From assembly GCF_009796785.1 (NCBI RefSeq), contig NZ_CP047026.1, positions 2,834,501-2,898,500 on the forward strand: 64,000 nt of DNA, read 5' to 3'. Position numbers and translations under genes: made by a program. Origin of the DNA: Polaribacter sp. L3A8 (GTDB taxonomy: Bacteria > Bacteroidota > Bacteroidia > Flavobacteriales > Flavobacteriaceae). Shown here piece by piece: positions 24,703 to 34,167 of the stretch (positions are counted from its first letter, which is position 1; each line of letters begins with the position of its first letter). The notes below the pieces were generated by a model. The model had not been told where the DNA came from. It saw only the letters and a list, made by a program, of their open reading frames with translations, and made no database searches.

Positions 24703-27216
24703 TTAATTTTTCCAGAGTTCTGGCATTTTTTGATCACGTAAAGGCACAAATACTAAATTATCATCTCTATCATCTGAATTTACAAAATGATTAAAACGTT
24801 TCTTTGTTTCTTCGTTTGCTATCGCTTGTTTCCACTCACACTCGTAAGCATCTACTAAGAATTGCATTTCTTTTTCTAAGTCATCAACAATATGTAAACT
24901 ATCGTCAATAACCACTTTTTTCAATTGCTCTATTCCGCCTTCTAATTTATCTAACCAAGCAGCAGTTCTCATTAACGGAGCAGCAGTTTGTATGTAATAA
25001 ATTAAGTAACGATCTAAATATTTTATAACCGTTTCATTGTCTATTTTTTCCGCTAATAACTGTGCGTGTCTTGGTGTTGCACCACCGTTTCCACCAACAT
25101 AAAGATTCCAACCACCTTCTACAGCAATAATTCCAAAATCTTTACCTCTTGCTTCTGCACATTCACGAATACAACCAGAAACACCACCTTTAATTTTATG
25201 AGGAGAACGCAACCCTTTATACCTGTTTTCTAATTCTATGGCAAAAGAAATACTTTCTGCTAAACCATAACGACACCAGGTAGAACCTACACAACTTTTT
25301 ACAGTTCTTAATGATTTTCCGTACGCATGACCACTTTCAAAACCTGCATCAATTAACTCTTTCCAAATTGCTGGTAAATCATTTAATTCTGCACCAAAGA
25401 AATCGATACGCGCTCCACCGGTAATTTTTGTATATAAATTATATTTCGATCCTATTTGCCCTAAAACAATTAAGTCTTGTGGCGTTACTTCTCCACCCGC
25501 AATTCTTGGCACTACAGAATACGTTCCGTTACGTTGTATGTTTGCTAAAAATTTATCGTTTGTATCTTGTGTAACGTCTTCTTTATTTGGAGTATCATTA
25601 TATAAACTTGCAAAAATTGAAGAAACTAACGGTTTACAAGTTTCACAACCATGACCGGTTCCTGTAGCATCTAAAACCTCGTTAAAAGAAGTCAGTTTTT
25701 TAGCTTTTATAATTCCGTATAATTCTTGTCTGCTATATTCAAAGTGTTCGCAAATTACATTTTTAACCGTTTTACCTAACGATTTTAAAGTTTCATTTAC
25801 CAAATCTGTAACCATTGGTTTACAACCACCACAACTTGTACTTGCTTTTGTTGATGCAATAACGCCTGCTAAATCCTCACAAGAACCATCTTTAATGGCT
25901 CCACAAATTTGACCTTTACTTACGTTTTCACAAGAACAAATTTGCGCTTCGTCTGGTAAATCTAATGCACTACCAAAAGCACCGCCTTCTGTTGCTGGCA
26001 AAATTAATTGCGCAGCATCTTCTGGAATTGCCATTCCGTTTAAAAATACTTGATGCAACATATTATAGTCTGATGCATCACCAACTAAGATTCCTCCTAA
26101 TAAAGATTTACCATCTAAACTAACGTTAATTCTTTTATATAAATGTTGTGTTTTGTTTTCGAAAATAACAGAATGTCCTTTAGATGCAGGCATAAAAGGC
26201 TCTCCAAAACTTGCTACATCTACACCAATTAATTTTAATTTGGTAGACATGTCAATCTCAGCTGGCATTAACTCTTCTGTGTTTCCAATAATTTGGTTTA
26301 CTGCAACACCAGCCATATCATAACCAGGAGCAACCAAACCATAAATCATTTGATTGTACAAAGCAACTTCTCCAATTGCGAAGATATTTTCGTCGGAAGT
26401 TTTCATTTTATTGTCAACTACAATTCCTCCACGAACGCCCATTTCTAAGCCACATGTTTTACCTAGCTCGTCTCTTGGACGAATTCCTGCAGAAACTACT
26501 AACATTTCTACGTCTAAAACATCGTCTTCGCCAAACTCCATTCCCGTAATAGCATCGTCTCCTAAAATCTGGTTGGTTGCTTTACTTAAATGTATATTTA
26601 ATCCTATCGACTCTAATTTTAATTGCAATACTTTACTACTTCTTGCATCTAATTGTCTTGGCATTAATTTAGGCGCAAACTCTACAATATGAGGTTCTAA
26701 ACCCATATCCATAACAGCCTTACCTGCTTCTAAACCTAATAAACCTCCACCTAAAACAGCAGCTCTTGCATTTGGGTTTTTCTCTTTAAGATTTGCAGCA
26801 TACTCTAACATACCTTCTAAATCTTCTATAGTTCTGTACACAAAAACTCCTTCTTTTTCTACACCTTTAATTGGCGGAACAAAAGCAGAAGATCCTGTTG
26901 CTAAAACTAAGTAATCGTAATTAAAAACTCTGTTTTTGGCAGTAATTATAGTTTTTGTAGTTCTTTGAATGTCAGAAACTCTTTCATCAACAATTAAATC
27001 GATTTTATTTTCTTTATACCATTCTGCAGGTGCCATTTCTAAAGCTTTTGCATCTTGGTTCTCGAAAAACTCACTTAAATGGACTCTATCGTAAGCAGGT
27101 CTTGGCTCTTCACCAAAAACAATAACTTTAAATTCTTCATTTACAGATGCTGCTACAAATTTTTCACAAAATTTATAACCAACCATTCCATTACCTACAA
27201 CTATAATTGTTTTCAT
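24703..27216 (-). CDS. nirB: Nitrite reductase large subunit (NADH, siroheme)
   Basis: An 837-residue cytoplasmic enzyme that reduces nitrite to ammonium with six electrons from NADH. The FAD/NAD part (about 1-400) starts IIVVGNGMVGYKFCEKF and has LVLATGSSAFVPP. Next come two BFD-like 2Fe-2S segments (ICSCENVSKGQ ... TSCGGCKP and GHGCETCKP, about 425-540), a ferredoxin-like half-domain (TKITGGARIDFFGA), and the siroheme/4Fe-4S site CVGSTWCRYG ... GGVSGCIRECAEARGKD (about 650-700). All cluster cysteines are present. It heads the nirBD unit, and its promoter carries the AAGTA-N4-TACTT box. Confidence 0.95.
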   Translation of the reverse strand: MKTIIVVGNGMVGYKFCEKFVAASVNEEFKVIVFGEEPRPAYDRVHLSEFFENQDAKALEMAPAEWYKENKIDLIVDERVSDIQRTTKTIITAKNRVFNYDYLVLATGSSAFVPPIKGVEKEGVFVYRTIEDLEGMLEYAANLKEKNPNARAAVLGGGLLGLEAGKAVMDMGLEPHIVEFAPKLMPRQLDARSSKVLQLKLESIGLNIHLSKATNQILGDDAITGMEFGEDDVLDVEMLVVSAGIRPRDELGKTCGLEMGVRGGIVVDNKMKTSDENIFAIGEVALYNQMIYGLVAPGYDMAGVAVNQIIGNTEELMPAEIDMSTKLKLIGVDVASFGEPFMPASKGHSVIFENKTQHLYKRINVSLDGKSLLGGILVGDASDYNMLHQVFLNGMAIPEDAAQLILPATEGGAFGSALDLPDEAQICSCENVSKGQICGAIKDGSCEDLAGVIASTKASTSCGGCKPMVTDLVNETLKSLGKTVKNVICEHFEYSRQELYGIIKAKKLTSFNEVLDATGTGHGCETCKPLVSSIFASLYNDTPNKEDVTQDTNDKFLANIQRNGTYSVVPRIAGGEVTPQDLIVLGQIGSKYNLYTKITGGARIDFFGAELNDLPAIWKELIDAGFESGHAYGKSLRTVKSCVGSTWCRYGLAESISFAIELENRYKGLRSPHKIKGGVSGCIRECAEARGKDFGIIAVEGGWNLYVGGNGGATPRHAQLLAEKIDNETVIKYLDRYLIYYIQTAAPLMRTAAWLDKLEGGIEQLKKVVIDDSLHIVDDLEKEMQFLVDAYECEWKQAIANEETKKRFNHFVNSDDRDDNLVFVPLRDQKMPELWKN

Positions 27217-27233
27217 AATTACGTATTTGAATT

Positions 27234-27266
27234 ACAAAACTAAGTATTATTACTTATTTATACGTA
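27234..27266 (-). promoter_or_regulatory. nirB promoter with AAGTA-N4-TACTT box
   Basis: On the minus strand the -7 box TAGTTTTG (27234-27241) abuts the palindrome AAGTAATAATACTT (27241-27254), and ATACGTAT is at 27259-27266. The layout is the same as at narK. Confidence 0.65.
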
Positions 27267-27407
27267 TTTAATTTTATAAAATTTACGTATTAATTAAATT
27301 ATTATTGATTTAAAGAAATGAATACTTATAAATTTGATATTATTTAAAATTTAGCAATTAGAATTGTTAATAGTGTATTTACGCTTTATTTCGATTACAG
27401 TTTTTAA

Positions 27408-27415
27408 TATCTTTG
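27408..27415 (+). promoter_or_regulatory. -7 box of the HupE/UreJ-like gene
   Basis: TATCTTTG matches the Bacteroidota TAnnTTTG consensus and lies 27 bases before ATG 27443. It rules out a start at TTG 27413. Confidence 0.6.
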
Positions 27416-27442
27416 ACAATCACACCTAATTATTTTTTTGAA

Positions 27443-28024
27443 ATGGACGATTTTTTACTGTATTTTAAAATGGGTTTAAACCATGTATTAGATTTATCTG
27501 CTTATGACCACATCTTATTTTTAATTGTTTTGGCCGTTGTTTTTAGCTTTAAACAATGGAAAAAAGTTTTATGGTTGGTTACTTTATTTACAATCGGTCA
27601 TTCTGTTACCTTGGCTTTATCTGCGTATGGTATTTTAAAAATTAAAATGGATATGATTGAGTTTGCGATTCCGGTAACCATCTTTATAACCGGACTTGTA
27701 AATGTGCTTACGGCTAAAAATGCGTCTTCGGGGAAACAAAATATCAACTTACTTTTTGCTGTATTATTTGGGTTAATTCACGGATTGGGTTTTTCTAACT
27801 ATTTTAAAATGATGGTTGGTAAAGAAGAAAACAAATTGTTTCCGTTATTAGAATTTGCATTAGGTATAGAAGCTGCTCAGATTATTATTGTATTAGGAAT
27901 CTTAATTATTGGTACACTTTTACAAAACTTTTTTAGAGTTAGCAGAAGAGATTGGATTTTAGTTTGCTCTTCTATTGTAATTGGTTTTGCGATACAAATG
28001 ATGTTAGATAGAGTTTTTTGGTAA
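27443..28024 (+). CDS. HupE/UreJ family membrane protein
   Basis: A 193-residue integral membrane protein with six or so helices. Signatures are FKMGLNHVLDLSAYDHILFL (about 9-28), TLFTIGHSVTLALSAYG and FGLIHGLGFSNYF; the conserved His and Asp residues in the helices are those of HupE/UreJ_2 proteins. Characterised relatives import nickel or cobalt or accompany urease and hydrogenase. No such enzyme is encoded nearby, so the substrate is unknown. The start is set at ATG 27443 (MDDFLLYF) because the -7 box lies at 27408-27415. It is divergent from nirB, with a 226-base shared promoter region. Confidence 0.75.
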   Translation: MDDFLLYFKMGLNHVLDLSAYDHILFLIVLAVVFSFKQWKKVLWLVTLFTIGHSVTLALSAYGILKIKMDMIEFAIPVTIFITGLVNVLTAKNASSGKQNINLLFAVLFGLIHGLGFSNYFKMMVGKEENKLFPLLEFALGIEAAQIIIVLGILIIGTLLQNFFRVSRRDWILVCSSIVIGFAIQMMLDRVFW

Positions 28025-28065
28025 ACAACAAAATTTTCGATTTTTTACTGTTGATAACAACTAAG

Positions 28066-28152
28066 CTGCGTTAGGGATTGCAGTGAAAATCCTTTTTATG
28101 AAGTATGAATAAAAAGATTGTAACGTAAAGCCCGACCTTTAGGGAACGCCCA
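28066..28152 (+). repeat. Dispersed hairpin repeat, family A, copy 2
   Basis: It begins GCTGCGTTAGGGATTG, has an AT-rich hairpin (AATCCTTTTTAT with ATAAAAAGATT), then AAAGCCCGACC and GGGAACGCCC. It lies between the HupE-like and dCMP deaminase genes, right after the HupE-like stop codon. Confidence 0.8.
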
Positions 28153-28238
28153 AAAAATAGTATTTAAGCAGAATCAAAATAAATTTTGTCTAATTATTAA
28201 CGTCTTATTTCTGTAAATATTTTTACTTTCGTTCTAGT

Positions 28239-28667
28239 ATGACGGATAAGAAACAATTAAAGTACGATAGGGCTTATTTAAAAATGGCTTTTGAGTGGGG
28301 AAAACTCTCACATTGTAAACGTAAACAAGTAGGTGCACTCATTGTAAAAGGCAGAATGATTATTTCTGATGGTTTTAACGGAACACCCACTGGTTTTGAT
28401 AATTGTTGTGAAGATGATGAAGGAATTACAAAATGGGAAGTTTTACACGCAGAGGCAAATGCCATTTTAAAAGTTGCTTCTTCTACACAATCGGCAAACG
28501 GTGCCACCTTATATATTACCTTATCTCCCTGTACTCAATGCAGTAAATTAATTCATCAAGCAGGAATAAAACGTGTGGTTTTTGCAAATTCTTACAGAGA
28601 TACTTCTGGAATCGATTTTTTACAAAAAGCAGGCGTAGAAATTATGCATTTACCTTATGAAAAATAG
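28239..28667 (+). CDS. dCMP deaminase family protein
   Basis: A 142-residue zinc-dependent deoxycytidylate deaminase (ComEB type). The zinc and catalytic motifs are WEVLHAEANAI (His-Ala-Glu, about 68-78) and LSPCTQCSK (about 95-103), plus the family's upstream HCKRKQVGALIV and GFNGTPTGFDNCCED. It converts dCMP to dUMP for thymidylate synthesis in the cytoplasm. Its end overlaps the next gene by 11 bases, which suggests coupled expression with the S41 protease. No allosteric dCTP-binding extension is apparent at this length. Confidence 0.9.
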   Translation: MTDKKQLKYDRAYLKMAFEWGKLSHCKRKQVGALIVKGRMIISDGFNGTPTGFDNCCEDDEGITKWEVLHAEANAILKVASSTQSANGATLYITLSPCTQCSKLIHQAGIKRVVFANSYRDTSGIDFLQKAGVEIMHLPYEK

Positions 28668-30228
28668 TAACAACCTACCTATATATTTTGCTTTAGCAGT
28701 TATTTTTGGTTTACTAATTGGCGTTTCTTTAAATGGAAGTCCAATGGATATGATATCTCTTTCTAAAAATTCTTCGCAAGAGATGAAGATAAAAAAACTG
28801 ATTAATTTTATTGAAAAAGATTACGTAGATACCGTAAATACTGAGAGTTTATTAGATGGTGCAATTACGCAAATGTTGGGTAAATTAGACCCTCATTCAG
28901 TTTATATACCTAAAGAAAACTTGCAAGCTGTTAAGGAAAACATGCAAGGTAATTTTGTAGGTATTGGTGTTCAATTTAGAGTTATAAACGATTCTATTAC
29001 TGTTATACAACCCATTAAAGGTGGACCAAGTATAAAAGCAGGTATTAAAGCTGGCGATCGTATTTTAATGGCAGATAAAGATACTTTGTATGGTAAAGAT
29101 ATGTTTACAGATAAGGTTCCTGGTTATTTAAAAGGGAAACCAAATACTAAAGTTGCGCTTCAAATTTATAGAAAAAGTACAGACTCGCTTTTTACAATTA
29201 ATGTTACTCGTGGTAAAGTAAATATTAAAAGTGTTGATTTGGCATATATGATTAACGATTCTGTTGGTTATATTAAACTAGATCGTTTTGCAAGAAACAC
29301 GTATACAGAATTTGAATCTTCATTACATACTTTAATAGATGATGGAATGACCGATTTGGTCTTAGATTTAAGAGGCAATGGCGGTGGTTTTATAGACATT
29401 GCAAATAGTATTGTTGATGAATTTTTAGAGGATGATAAATTAATTGTTTTTACTAAAAACAATAAGAATAAAATAGAAGAGTCTTTTGCAACTTCTAAAG
29501 GGGATTTTGAAAAAGGTGGTTTGTATGTTTTAATTGATGAAAACTCTGCCTCTGCATCAGAAATAGTTGCAGGCGCTTTACAAGACAATGACAAAGGAAC
29601 TATTATAGGCCGTAGGTCTTTTGGAAAAGGTTTGGTACAAATAGAAATGGATTTAGGTGATGGTTCTGCAGTGCGTTTAACAACGGCTCGTTACTACACA
29701 CCAACAGGTCGTTCTATTCAGAAACCCTATAATCATAAAGGAAATAAAAATTATTATAACGATTTTCAGAACAGAATTACAAGTGGAGAATTACTAAGTA
29801 GAGACAGTATAAAAGTGGTAGATTCTTTAAAGTTTACAACACCAAAAGGAAAAATAGTTTATGGTGGTGGTGGTATTATTCCTGATGTTTTTGTACCCAT
29901 AGACACCACATCTTACATGACTAATTTCTATTTTAATACCATAAATGATTTTGCTTTTGATTATGTAGATAACAATAGAAAGTCTTTAGAAAAATGGAAT
30001 GTAAATAGCTTTGTTACTGATTTTGATACAGACGAGAAAGTATTAAATTCTTATTTATCTGAGGTTAAAGACAGGGTTAAACCCAATGTTAAAACCAAAG
30101 AGAGTTTAAAAAAATATTTAAAAGCCTCTATTGCAAATACCCTTTTTGGCGATGTTGGTTTTTATAGAATTATGCACAAAGATGATAACATGATTCAGAA
30201 AGTATTAGAGCTAGAAAGCATGGAGTAG
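28657..30228 (+). CDS. S41 family carboxy-terminal processing protease
   Basis: A 523-residue serine protease of the CtpA/Tsp family. An N-terminal signal or anchor helix (about 9-28, LPIYFALAVIFGLLIGVSL) places it in the periplasm. A PDZ domain covers about 85-175 (MQGNFVGIGVQFRV, GDRILMADKD). The peptidase core follows: LVLDLRGNGGGFIDIA, the nucleophile Ser in DENSASASEIVAGALQ (about 290-305) and the Lys in IGRRSFGKGLVQ. It trims or degrades periplasmic proteins from their C-termini. The start overlaps the deaminase gene. It ends before a long intergenic repeat region. Confidence 0.9.
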   Translation: MKNSNNLPIYFALAVIFGLLIGVSLNGSPMDMISLSKNSSQEMKIKKLINFIEKDYVDTVNTESLLDGAITQMLGKLDPHSVYIPKENLQAVKENMQGNFVGIGVQFRVINDSITVIQPIKGGPSIKAGIKAGDRILMADKDTLYGKDMFTDKVPGYLKGKPNTKVALQIYRKSTDSLFTINVTRGKVNIKSVDLAYMINDSVGYIKLDRFARNTYTEFESSLHTLIDDGMTDLVLDLRGNGGGFIDIANSIVDEFLEDDKLIVFTKNNKNKIEESFATSKGDFEKGGLYVLIDENSASASEIVAGALQDNDKGTIIGRRSFGKGLVQIEMDLGDGSAVRLTTARYYTPTGRSIQKPYNHKGNKNYYNDFQNRITSGELLSRDSIKVVDSLKFTTPKGKIVYGGGGIIPDVFVPIDTTSYMTNFYFNTINDFAFDYVDNNRKSLEKWNVNSFVTDFDTDEKVLNSYLSEVKDRVKPNVKTKESLKKYLKASIANTLFGDVGFYRIMHKDDNMIQKVLELESME

Positions 30229-30674
30229 TTATCTGTTTACAGTAACAGTATTCTGTTTTTTTTACACTGCTTTATCATTTCTACCTTTTTGGAGAAATCA
30301 CATAAAGTAGCTCTATTTTGTGTGATCACTGTTATGAGATTTCTCCTTTCGTCGAAATGACAAATTTAGCCCTCTGTTATGTAACCTCTACCTACTTCGA
30401 AATGATAATTGTTATTATTTTTAGCGAGTTCCAAATCAGTATGACTTTTTAAGTGCACTCGTTATTACTATGTAATGTACAAATTTTATCAAAAAAAAAC
30501 ATTTTTTTATACTCTTTGTAAACAATACTAATGATCTGGTGTTAATAAAACTTCAAAAGCTATTTCTTATTATTATTTCAACAATAACAAGAGCCTTAAA
30601 TCAACAATCAATAAAACCAATTGTAACATCTTCTTTCGTAATGAAAGTTCTGTGTTTTTCTTCGACTTATATTG
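30229..30674. other. Intergenic region upstream of the suf operon
   Basis: It contains repeat family B copy 2 (30273-30362) and a partial related word, CTTCGAAATGATAAT, near 30393. The rest (30400-30670) is AT-rich, with no open frame or RNA gene that I can support. Confidence 0.5.
30273..30362. repeat. Dispersed inverted repeat, family B, copy 2
   Basis: It runs TCATTTCTACCTTTTTGGAG, then AAATCACATA ... TGTGAT, then GAGATTTCTCCTTTCGTCGA and AATGACA. The GGAGAAATC / GATTTCTCC arms pair. Confidence 0.75.
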
Positions 30675-30682
30675 TATATTTG
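30675..30682 (+). promoter_or_regulatory. -7 box of the suf operon
   Basis: TATATTTG matches TAnnTTTG and sits 31 bases before ATG 30714. It shows that the reading frame open from TTG 30672 starts inside the promoter. Confidence 0.6.
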
Positions 30683-30713
30683 CAGACAATTTAGATTTAA
30701 TCTATTTAAAATT

Positions 30714-31043
30714 ATGATAAAAGTTTCAGACACAGCAAAAAAGAAAGTCGTAGAACTAATGACTGACGATGGCTTTAATGCGGCAACCGACTATGTTCGT
30801 GTTGGCGTAAAAAGTGGTGGTTGTTCAGGTTTATCTTACGATTTAACTTTTGACAATAAAAAAGATGAAAACGATAAAGTCTTTGAAGAGAATGATGTAA
30901 AAATCATTGTTGATAAGAAGAGTTTTTTATATCTAGTAGGAACAACTTTAGAGTATTCTGGAGGTTTAAACGGAAAAGGATTTGTTTTTAACAATCCAAA
31001 CGCAAACAGAACTTGCGGTTGTGGGGAAAGCTTTAGTTTATAA
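30714..31043 (+). CDS. sufA: HesB/IscA/SufA family iron-sulfur carrier
   Basis: A protein of about 109 residues starting MIKVSDTAKKKV. The three conserved cysteines of A-type carriers are present: GVKSGGCSGLSYDL (Cys near 37) and NRTCGCGESFSL at the C-terminus. A-type proteins receive Fe-S clusters from the SufBCD scaffold and hand them to target enzymes. It is first in the suf operon, before sufB, with one extra gene between. The start is ATG 30714, downstream of the -7 box at 30675. Confidence 0.9.
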   Translation: MIKVSDTAKKKVVELMTDDGFNAATDYVRVGVKSGGCSGLSYDLTFDNKKDENDKVFEENDVKIIVDKKSFLYLVGTTLEYSGGLNGKGFVFNNPNANRTCGCGESFSL

Positions 31044-31081
31044 AGTTCACAGTAAAAAAGTTTTTAAAGTAGCGTAATGTT

Positions 31082-31453
31082 ATGGCAAAATTTAGTTCTT
31101 TTGAAGAAATTATTTCTTGGCAAAAAGCAAGAGAACTAAATGTTGTCATATATAAAATTACAAATTCAAATGATTTATTTTCTAAAGATTTTGGATTAAG
31201 GGATCAAATAAGAAGGGCGTCAGTTTCAATTTCTTCTAACATTGCAGAAGGTTTTGAAAGACAAACAACTAAAGAATTTATAAGATTCTTATATATAGCT
31301 AAAGCATCTGCGGGCGAAGTTCGTTCTCAATTGTATTTAGCTTTTGACATAAAATATATTGATAAAAATGAGTTTGAAGAATTAAAGTTAAAAACAAATG
31401 AAGTTTCAAAATTGATAAGTGGACTATTAAAATATCTGCATTCAACTTTATAA
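31082..31453 (+). CDS. Four-helix-bundle protein, 23S rRNA IVP family (copy 1)
   Basis: A 123-residue all-alpha protein with [44 protein letters not shown] and [19 protein letters not shown]. These are the hallmarks of the family first seen as ORFs within 23S rRNA intervening sequences and related to the Avd accessory protein of diversity-generating retroelements. No enzymatic function is established. Here it lies between sufA and sufB, 38 bases after one and 32 before the other, a place where it has no obvious Fe-S role. It is about 60 percent identical by eye to copy 2 at 33001. Confidence 0.85.
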   Translation: MAKFSSFEEIISWQKARELNVVIYKITNSNDLFSKDFGLRDQIRRASVSISSNIAEGFERQTTKEFIRFLYIAKASAGEVRSQLYLAFDIKYIDKNEFEELKLKTNEVSKLISGLLKYLHSTL

Positions 31454-31485
31454 ACTTTTAACTTTTTAACATTATAAACTAATTT

Positions 31486-32934
31486 ATGAGCAAGTACACA
31501 GAAGAAGATTTAGAAAAAGAATTAGAAACCCAGGAGTATAAGTACGGTTTTTATACAGATATAGAAAGTGATACATTTCCTGTAGGATTAAGTGAAGATG
31601 TTGTTCGCGCAATTTCTAAGAAGAAAAACGAGCCAGAATGGATGACTGAATGGCGTTTGGAAGCTTATAGAGTTTGGGAAAAAATGGAAGAACCAGAATG
31701 GGCAAATGTGCATTATGAGAAACCAAAGTTTCAAGACATTGCGTATTATTCTGCTCCAAAAAAGAAACCTAAATTAAATTCTTTAGACGAAGTTGATCCA
31801 GAATTATTAGACACTTTTAAGCGTTTAGGGATTTCTTTAGACGAACAAAAAAAATTAGCTAATGTTGCTGTAGATATTGTTATGGATTCTGTTTCTGTAG
31901 CTACTACTTTTAAAAAGACATTAGGTGAAAAAGGTATTATTTTTATGCCAATTTCAGAAGCAATTCAAGAACATCCAGAATTGGTTAGAAAATATTTAGG
32001 AACCGTTGTACCAACAACAGACAACTTTTATGCAGCATTAAATTCGGCAGTTTTTTCTGACGGGTCTTTCTGTTACATTCCTAAAGGTGTTAAATGCCCA
32101 ATGGAATTATCTACCTATTTTAGAATTAATGAAGGTGGAACAGGACAATTTGAAAGAACCTTAGTTGTTGCAGATGCAGGAAGTTATGTTTCTTATTTAG
32201 AAGGTTGTACGGCACCAAGTAGAGATGAAAATCAATTACACGCAGCTGTTGTAGAATTAATTGCAATGGACGATTCTGAGATTAAATATTCTACCGTACA
32301 AAACTGGTATCCTGGTAATAAAGAAGGAAAAGGTGGCGTTTACAATTTTGTAACAAAAAGAGGCTTGTGTGAAACCAATGCTAAAATTTCTTGGACACAA
32401 GTAGAAACTGGTTCTGCGGTAACTTGGAAATATCCTTCTTGTATTTTAAAAGGAAACAATTCTGTTGGTGAATTTTACTCAATTGCAGTAACAAACAATC
32501 ATCAGCAAGCAGATACTGGTACAAAAATGATTCACTTAGGTAAAAATACCAAGTCTACCATTATTTCTAAAGGTATTTCTGCAGGACACTCACAAAACTC
32601 ATATAGAGGATTGGTACAGATAAATGCACGAGCAGAAAATGCACGTAATTTTTCTCAGTGTGATTCTTTATTAATGGGTAACGCTTGTGGTGCACACACT
32701 TTCCCTTATATAGAAGTAAAAAATAAATCGGCACAAATAGAACACGAAGCAACTACAAGTAAAATTGGTGAAGAACAATTATTTTACTGTAACCAACGTG
32801 GTATCGATACAGAAAAAGCAATTGCATTAATTGTAAACGGATTTAGTAAAGAGGTTTTAAACAAACTTCCAATGGAATTTGCTGTAGAAGCGCAGAAATT
32901 ATTAGAAATTAGTTTAGAAGGAAGTGTTGGATAA
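31486..32934 (+). CDS. sufB: Fe-S cluster assembly protein SufB
   Basis: A 482-residue scaffold subunit of the SufBC2D complex. The N-terminus ([20 protein letters not shown]) and the beta-helix core ([58 protein letters not shown]) match the family. The C-terminal [15 protein letters not shown] and [14 protein letters not shown] contain residues that bind the nascent cluster and contact SufD. The usual length is about 480. It is transcribed from the suf promoter at 30675. Confidence 0.96.
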   Translation: MSKYTEEDLEKELETQEYKYGFYTDIESDTFPVGLSEDVVRAISKKKNEPEWMTEWRLEAYRVWEKMEEPEWANVHYEKPKFQDIAYYSAPKKKPKLNSLDEVDPELLDTFKRLGISLDEQKKLANVAVDIVMDSVSVATTFKKTLGEKGIIFMPISEAIQEHPELVRKYLGTVVPTTDNFYAALNSAVFSDGSFCYIPKGVKCPMELSTYFRINEGGTGQFERTLVVADAGSYVSYLEGCTAPSRDENQLHAAVVELIAMDDSEIKYSTVQNWYPGNKEGKGGVYNFVTKRGLCETNAKISWTQVETGSAVTWKYPSCILKGNNSVGEFYSIAVTNNHQQADTGTKMIHLGKNTKSTIISKGISAGHSQNSYRGLVQINARAENARNFSQCDSLLMGNACGAHTFPYIEVKNKSAQIEHEATTSKIGEEQLFYCNQRGIDTEKAIALIVNGFSKEVLNKLPMEFAVEAQKLLEISLEGSVG

Positions 32935-32955
32935 AAAAATAGACTAAAGTACAAT

Positions 32956-33400
32956 GTCTTAAAGTCTAAAGACTGGATATTGAACACAATAATTAAAAAT
33001 ATGAGTTTTAAATCTTTTGAAGAAATAGAAAGTTGGAAAAAAGCTAGAGTTTTTAATAAACTTATTTATAGCATTACTTCACAAGAAAATTTCTCTAAAG
33101 ATTTTGATTTAATTAGACAAATAAGAAGAGCTTCTGTATCTATAACATCAAATATTGCAGAAGGTTTTGAAAGAAGTACAGACAAAGAGTTTGTTTATTT
33201 TTTATTTGTAGCTAAAGCTTCAGCAGGAGAAGTAAGGTCGCAATTATATTTAGCAAATGATTTACAATATATAAATAATGAAGATTTTCATCAACTTAAA
33301 AGTAAAGTTATTGAAATATCAAAGTTAATAGGAGGGTTAATAAAATATTTAAAGAAATAAATTCATAAAGCATCAGACTTTTGTCTTTTGACTTTAAGAC
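32956..33400. repeat. Inverted repeat pair flanking the second IVP gene
   Basis: The left arm, GTCTTAAAGTCTAAAGAC (32956-32973), and the right arm, GTCTTTTGACTTTAAGAC (33383-33400), are reverse complements at 17 of 18 positions. They enclose exactly the IVP gene (33001-33360) and nothing else, with about 27 and 22 bases between arm and gene. This looks like a small cassette boundary. Confidence 0.7.
33001..33360 (+). CDS. Four-helix-bundle protein, 23S rRNA IVP family (copy 2)
   Basis: A 119-residue helical protein: [63 protein letters not shown]. It belongs to the same family as the genes at 31082 and 63794. The start is ATG 33001; an upstream TTG at 32980 in the same frame lies close to the left inverted-repeat arm and is less likely. 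It separates sufB from sufC by some 480 bases. Flanking inverted repeats suggest insertion as a unit that spared the operon. Function is unknown. Confidence 0.85.
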   Translation: MSFKSFEEIESWKKARVFNKLIYSITSQENFSKDFDLIRQIRRASVSITSNIAEGFERSTDKEFVYFLFVAKASAGEVRSQLYLANDLQYINNEDFHQLKSKVIEISKLIGGLIKYLKK

Positions 33401-33417
33401 TTTAAACTAAAATTACA

Positions 33418-34167
33418 ATGTTAAAAATAGAAAATTTACAAGCAAGTATAGACGATAAATCAATTTTAAAAGGATTGAATTTAGAAGTAAAAGCAGGTGA
33501 AGTACATGCAATTATGGGGCCTAATGGTGCTGGAAAAAGTACCTTGGCAAATATTATTGCAGGGAAAGACGATTATGAAGTTACTGCTGGAACTATTGAA
33601 TTAAATGGTGAAGATATTAGCGAATTAGCACCAGAAGAAAGAGCACATAATGGTGTGTTTTTATCTTTTCAATACCCTGTAGAAATTCCTGGAGTTTCTG
33701 TTACAAACTTTATCAAAACGGCTATTAACGAAACTCGTAAAGCAAAAGGTTTAGAAGACATGCCTGCAAAAGACATGTTAAAAATGATTCGTGAGAAATC
33801 TGAATTATTAGAAATAGACCGTAAATTCTTATCTCGTTCTTTAAACGAAGGTTTTTCTGGAGGAGAAAAGAAACGTAACGAAATCTTTCAAATGGCAATG
33901 CTAGAACCAAAATTAGCAATTCTTGATGAAACTGATTCTGGTTTAGATATTGATGCTTTGCGTATTGTTGCAAATGGTGTTAATAAATTAAAATCTAAAG
34001 ACAATGCAGTAATTGTAATTACACACTACCAACGTTTATTAGATTATATCGTACCAGATTTTGTACACGTTTTACACGATGGAAAAATCGTAAAAAGTGG
34101 AGACGCTTCTTTAGCTTTAGAATTAGAAGCAAAGGGATACGATTGGATTAAACAAGAACTGGTATAG
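33418..34167 (+). CDS. sufC: Fe-S cluster assembly ATPase SufC
   Basis: A 249-residue ABC-type ATPase of the SufBC2D complex. Walker A is GPNGAGKST (about 35-43), the Q-loop region is LSFQYPVEIPG, the signature is FSGGEKKRNEI, Walker B is LAILDETDSGLD, and the H-loop is VITHYQRLL. The Asp-Glu-Thr-Asp of Walker B is typical of SufC. It drives conformational change during cluster assembly and has no membrane partner. It lies downstream of the second IVP cassette. Confidence 0.96.
   Translation: MLKIENLQASIDDKSILKGLNLEVKAGEVHAIMGPNGAGKSTLANIIAGKDDYEVTAGTIELNGEDISELAPEERAHNGVFLSFQYPVEIPGVSVTNFIKTAINETRKAKGLEDMPAKDMLKMIREKSELLEIDRKFLSRSLNEGFSGGEKKRNEIFQMAMLEPKLAILDETDSGLDIDALRIVANGVNKLKSKDNAVIVITHYQRLLDYIVPDFVHVLHDGKIVKSGDASLALELEAKGYDWIKQELV

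Noticed and set aside
10895..27266. AAGTA-N4-TACTT as a classical NarL 7-2-7 site
   Set aside because: NarL heptamers have TAC and GTA at the outer ends (TACYNMT-NN-AKNRGTA); here GTA and TAC face inward with a four-base gap, so an Fnr-type geometry fits better.
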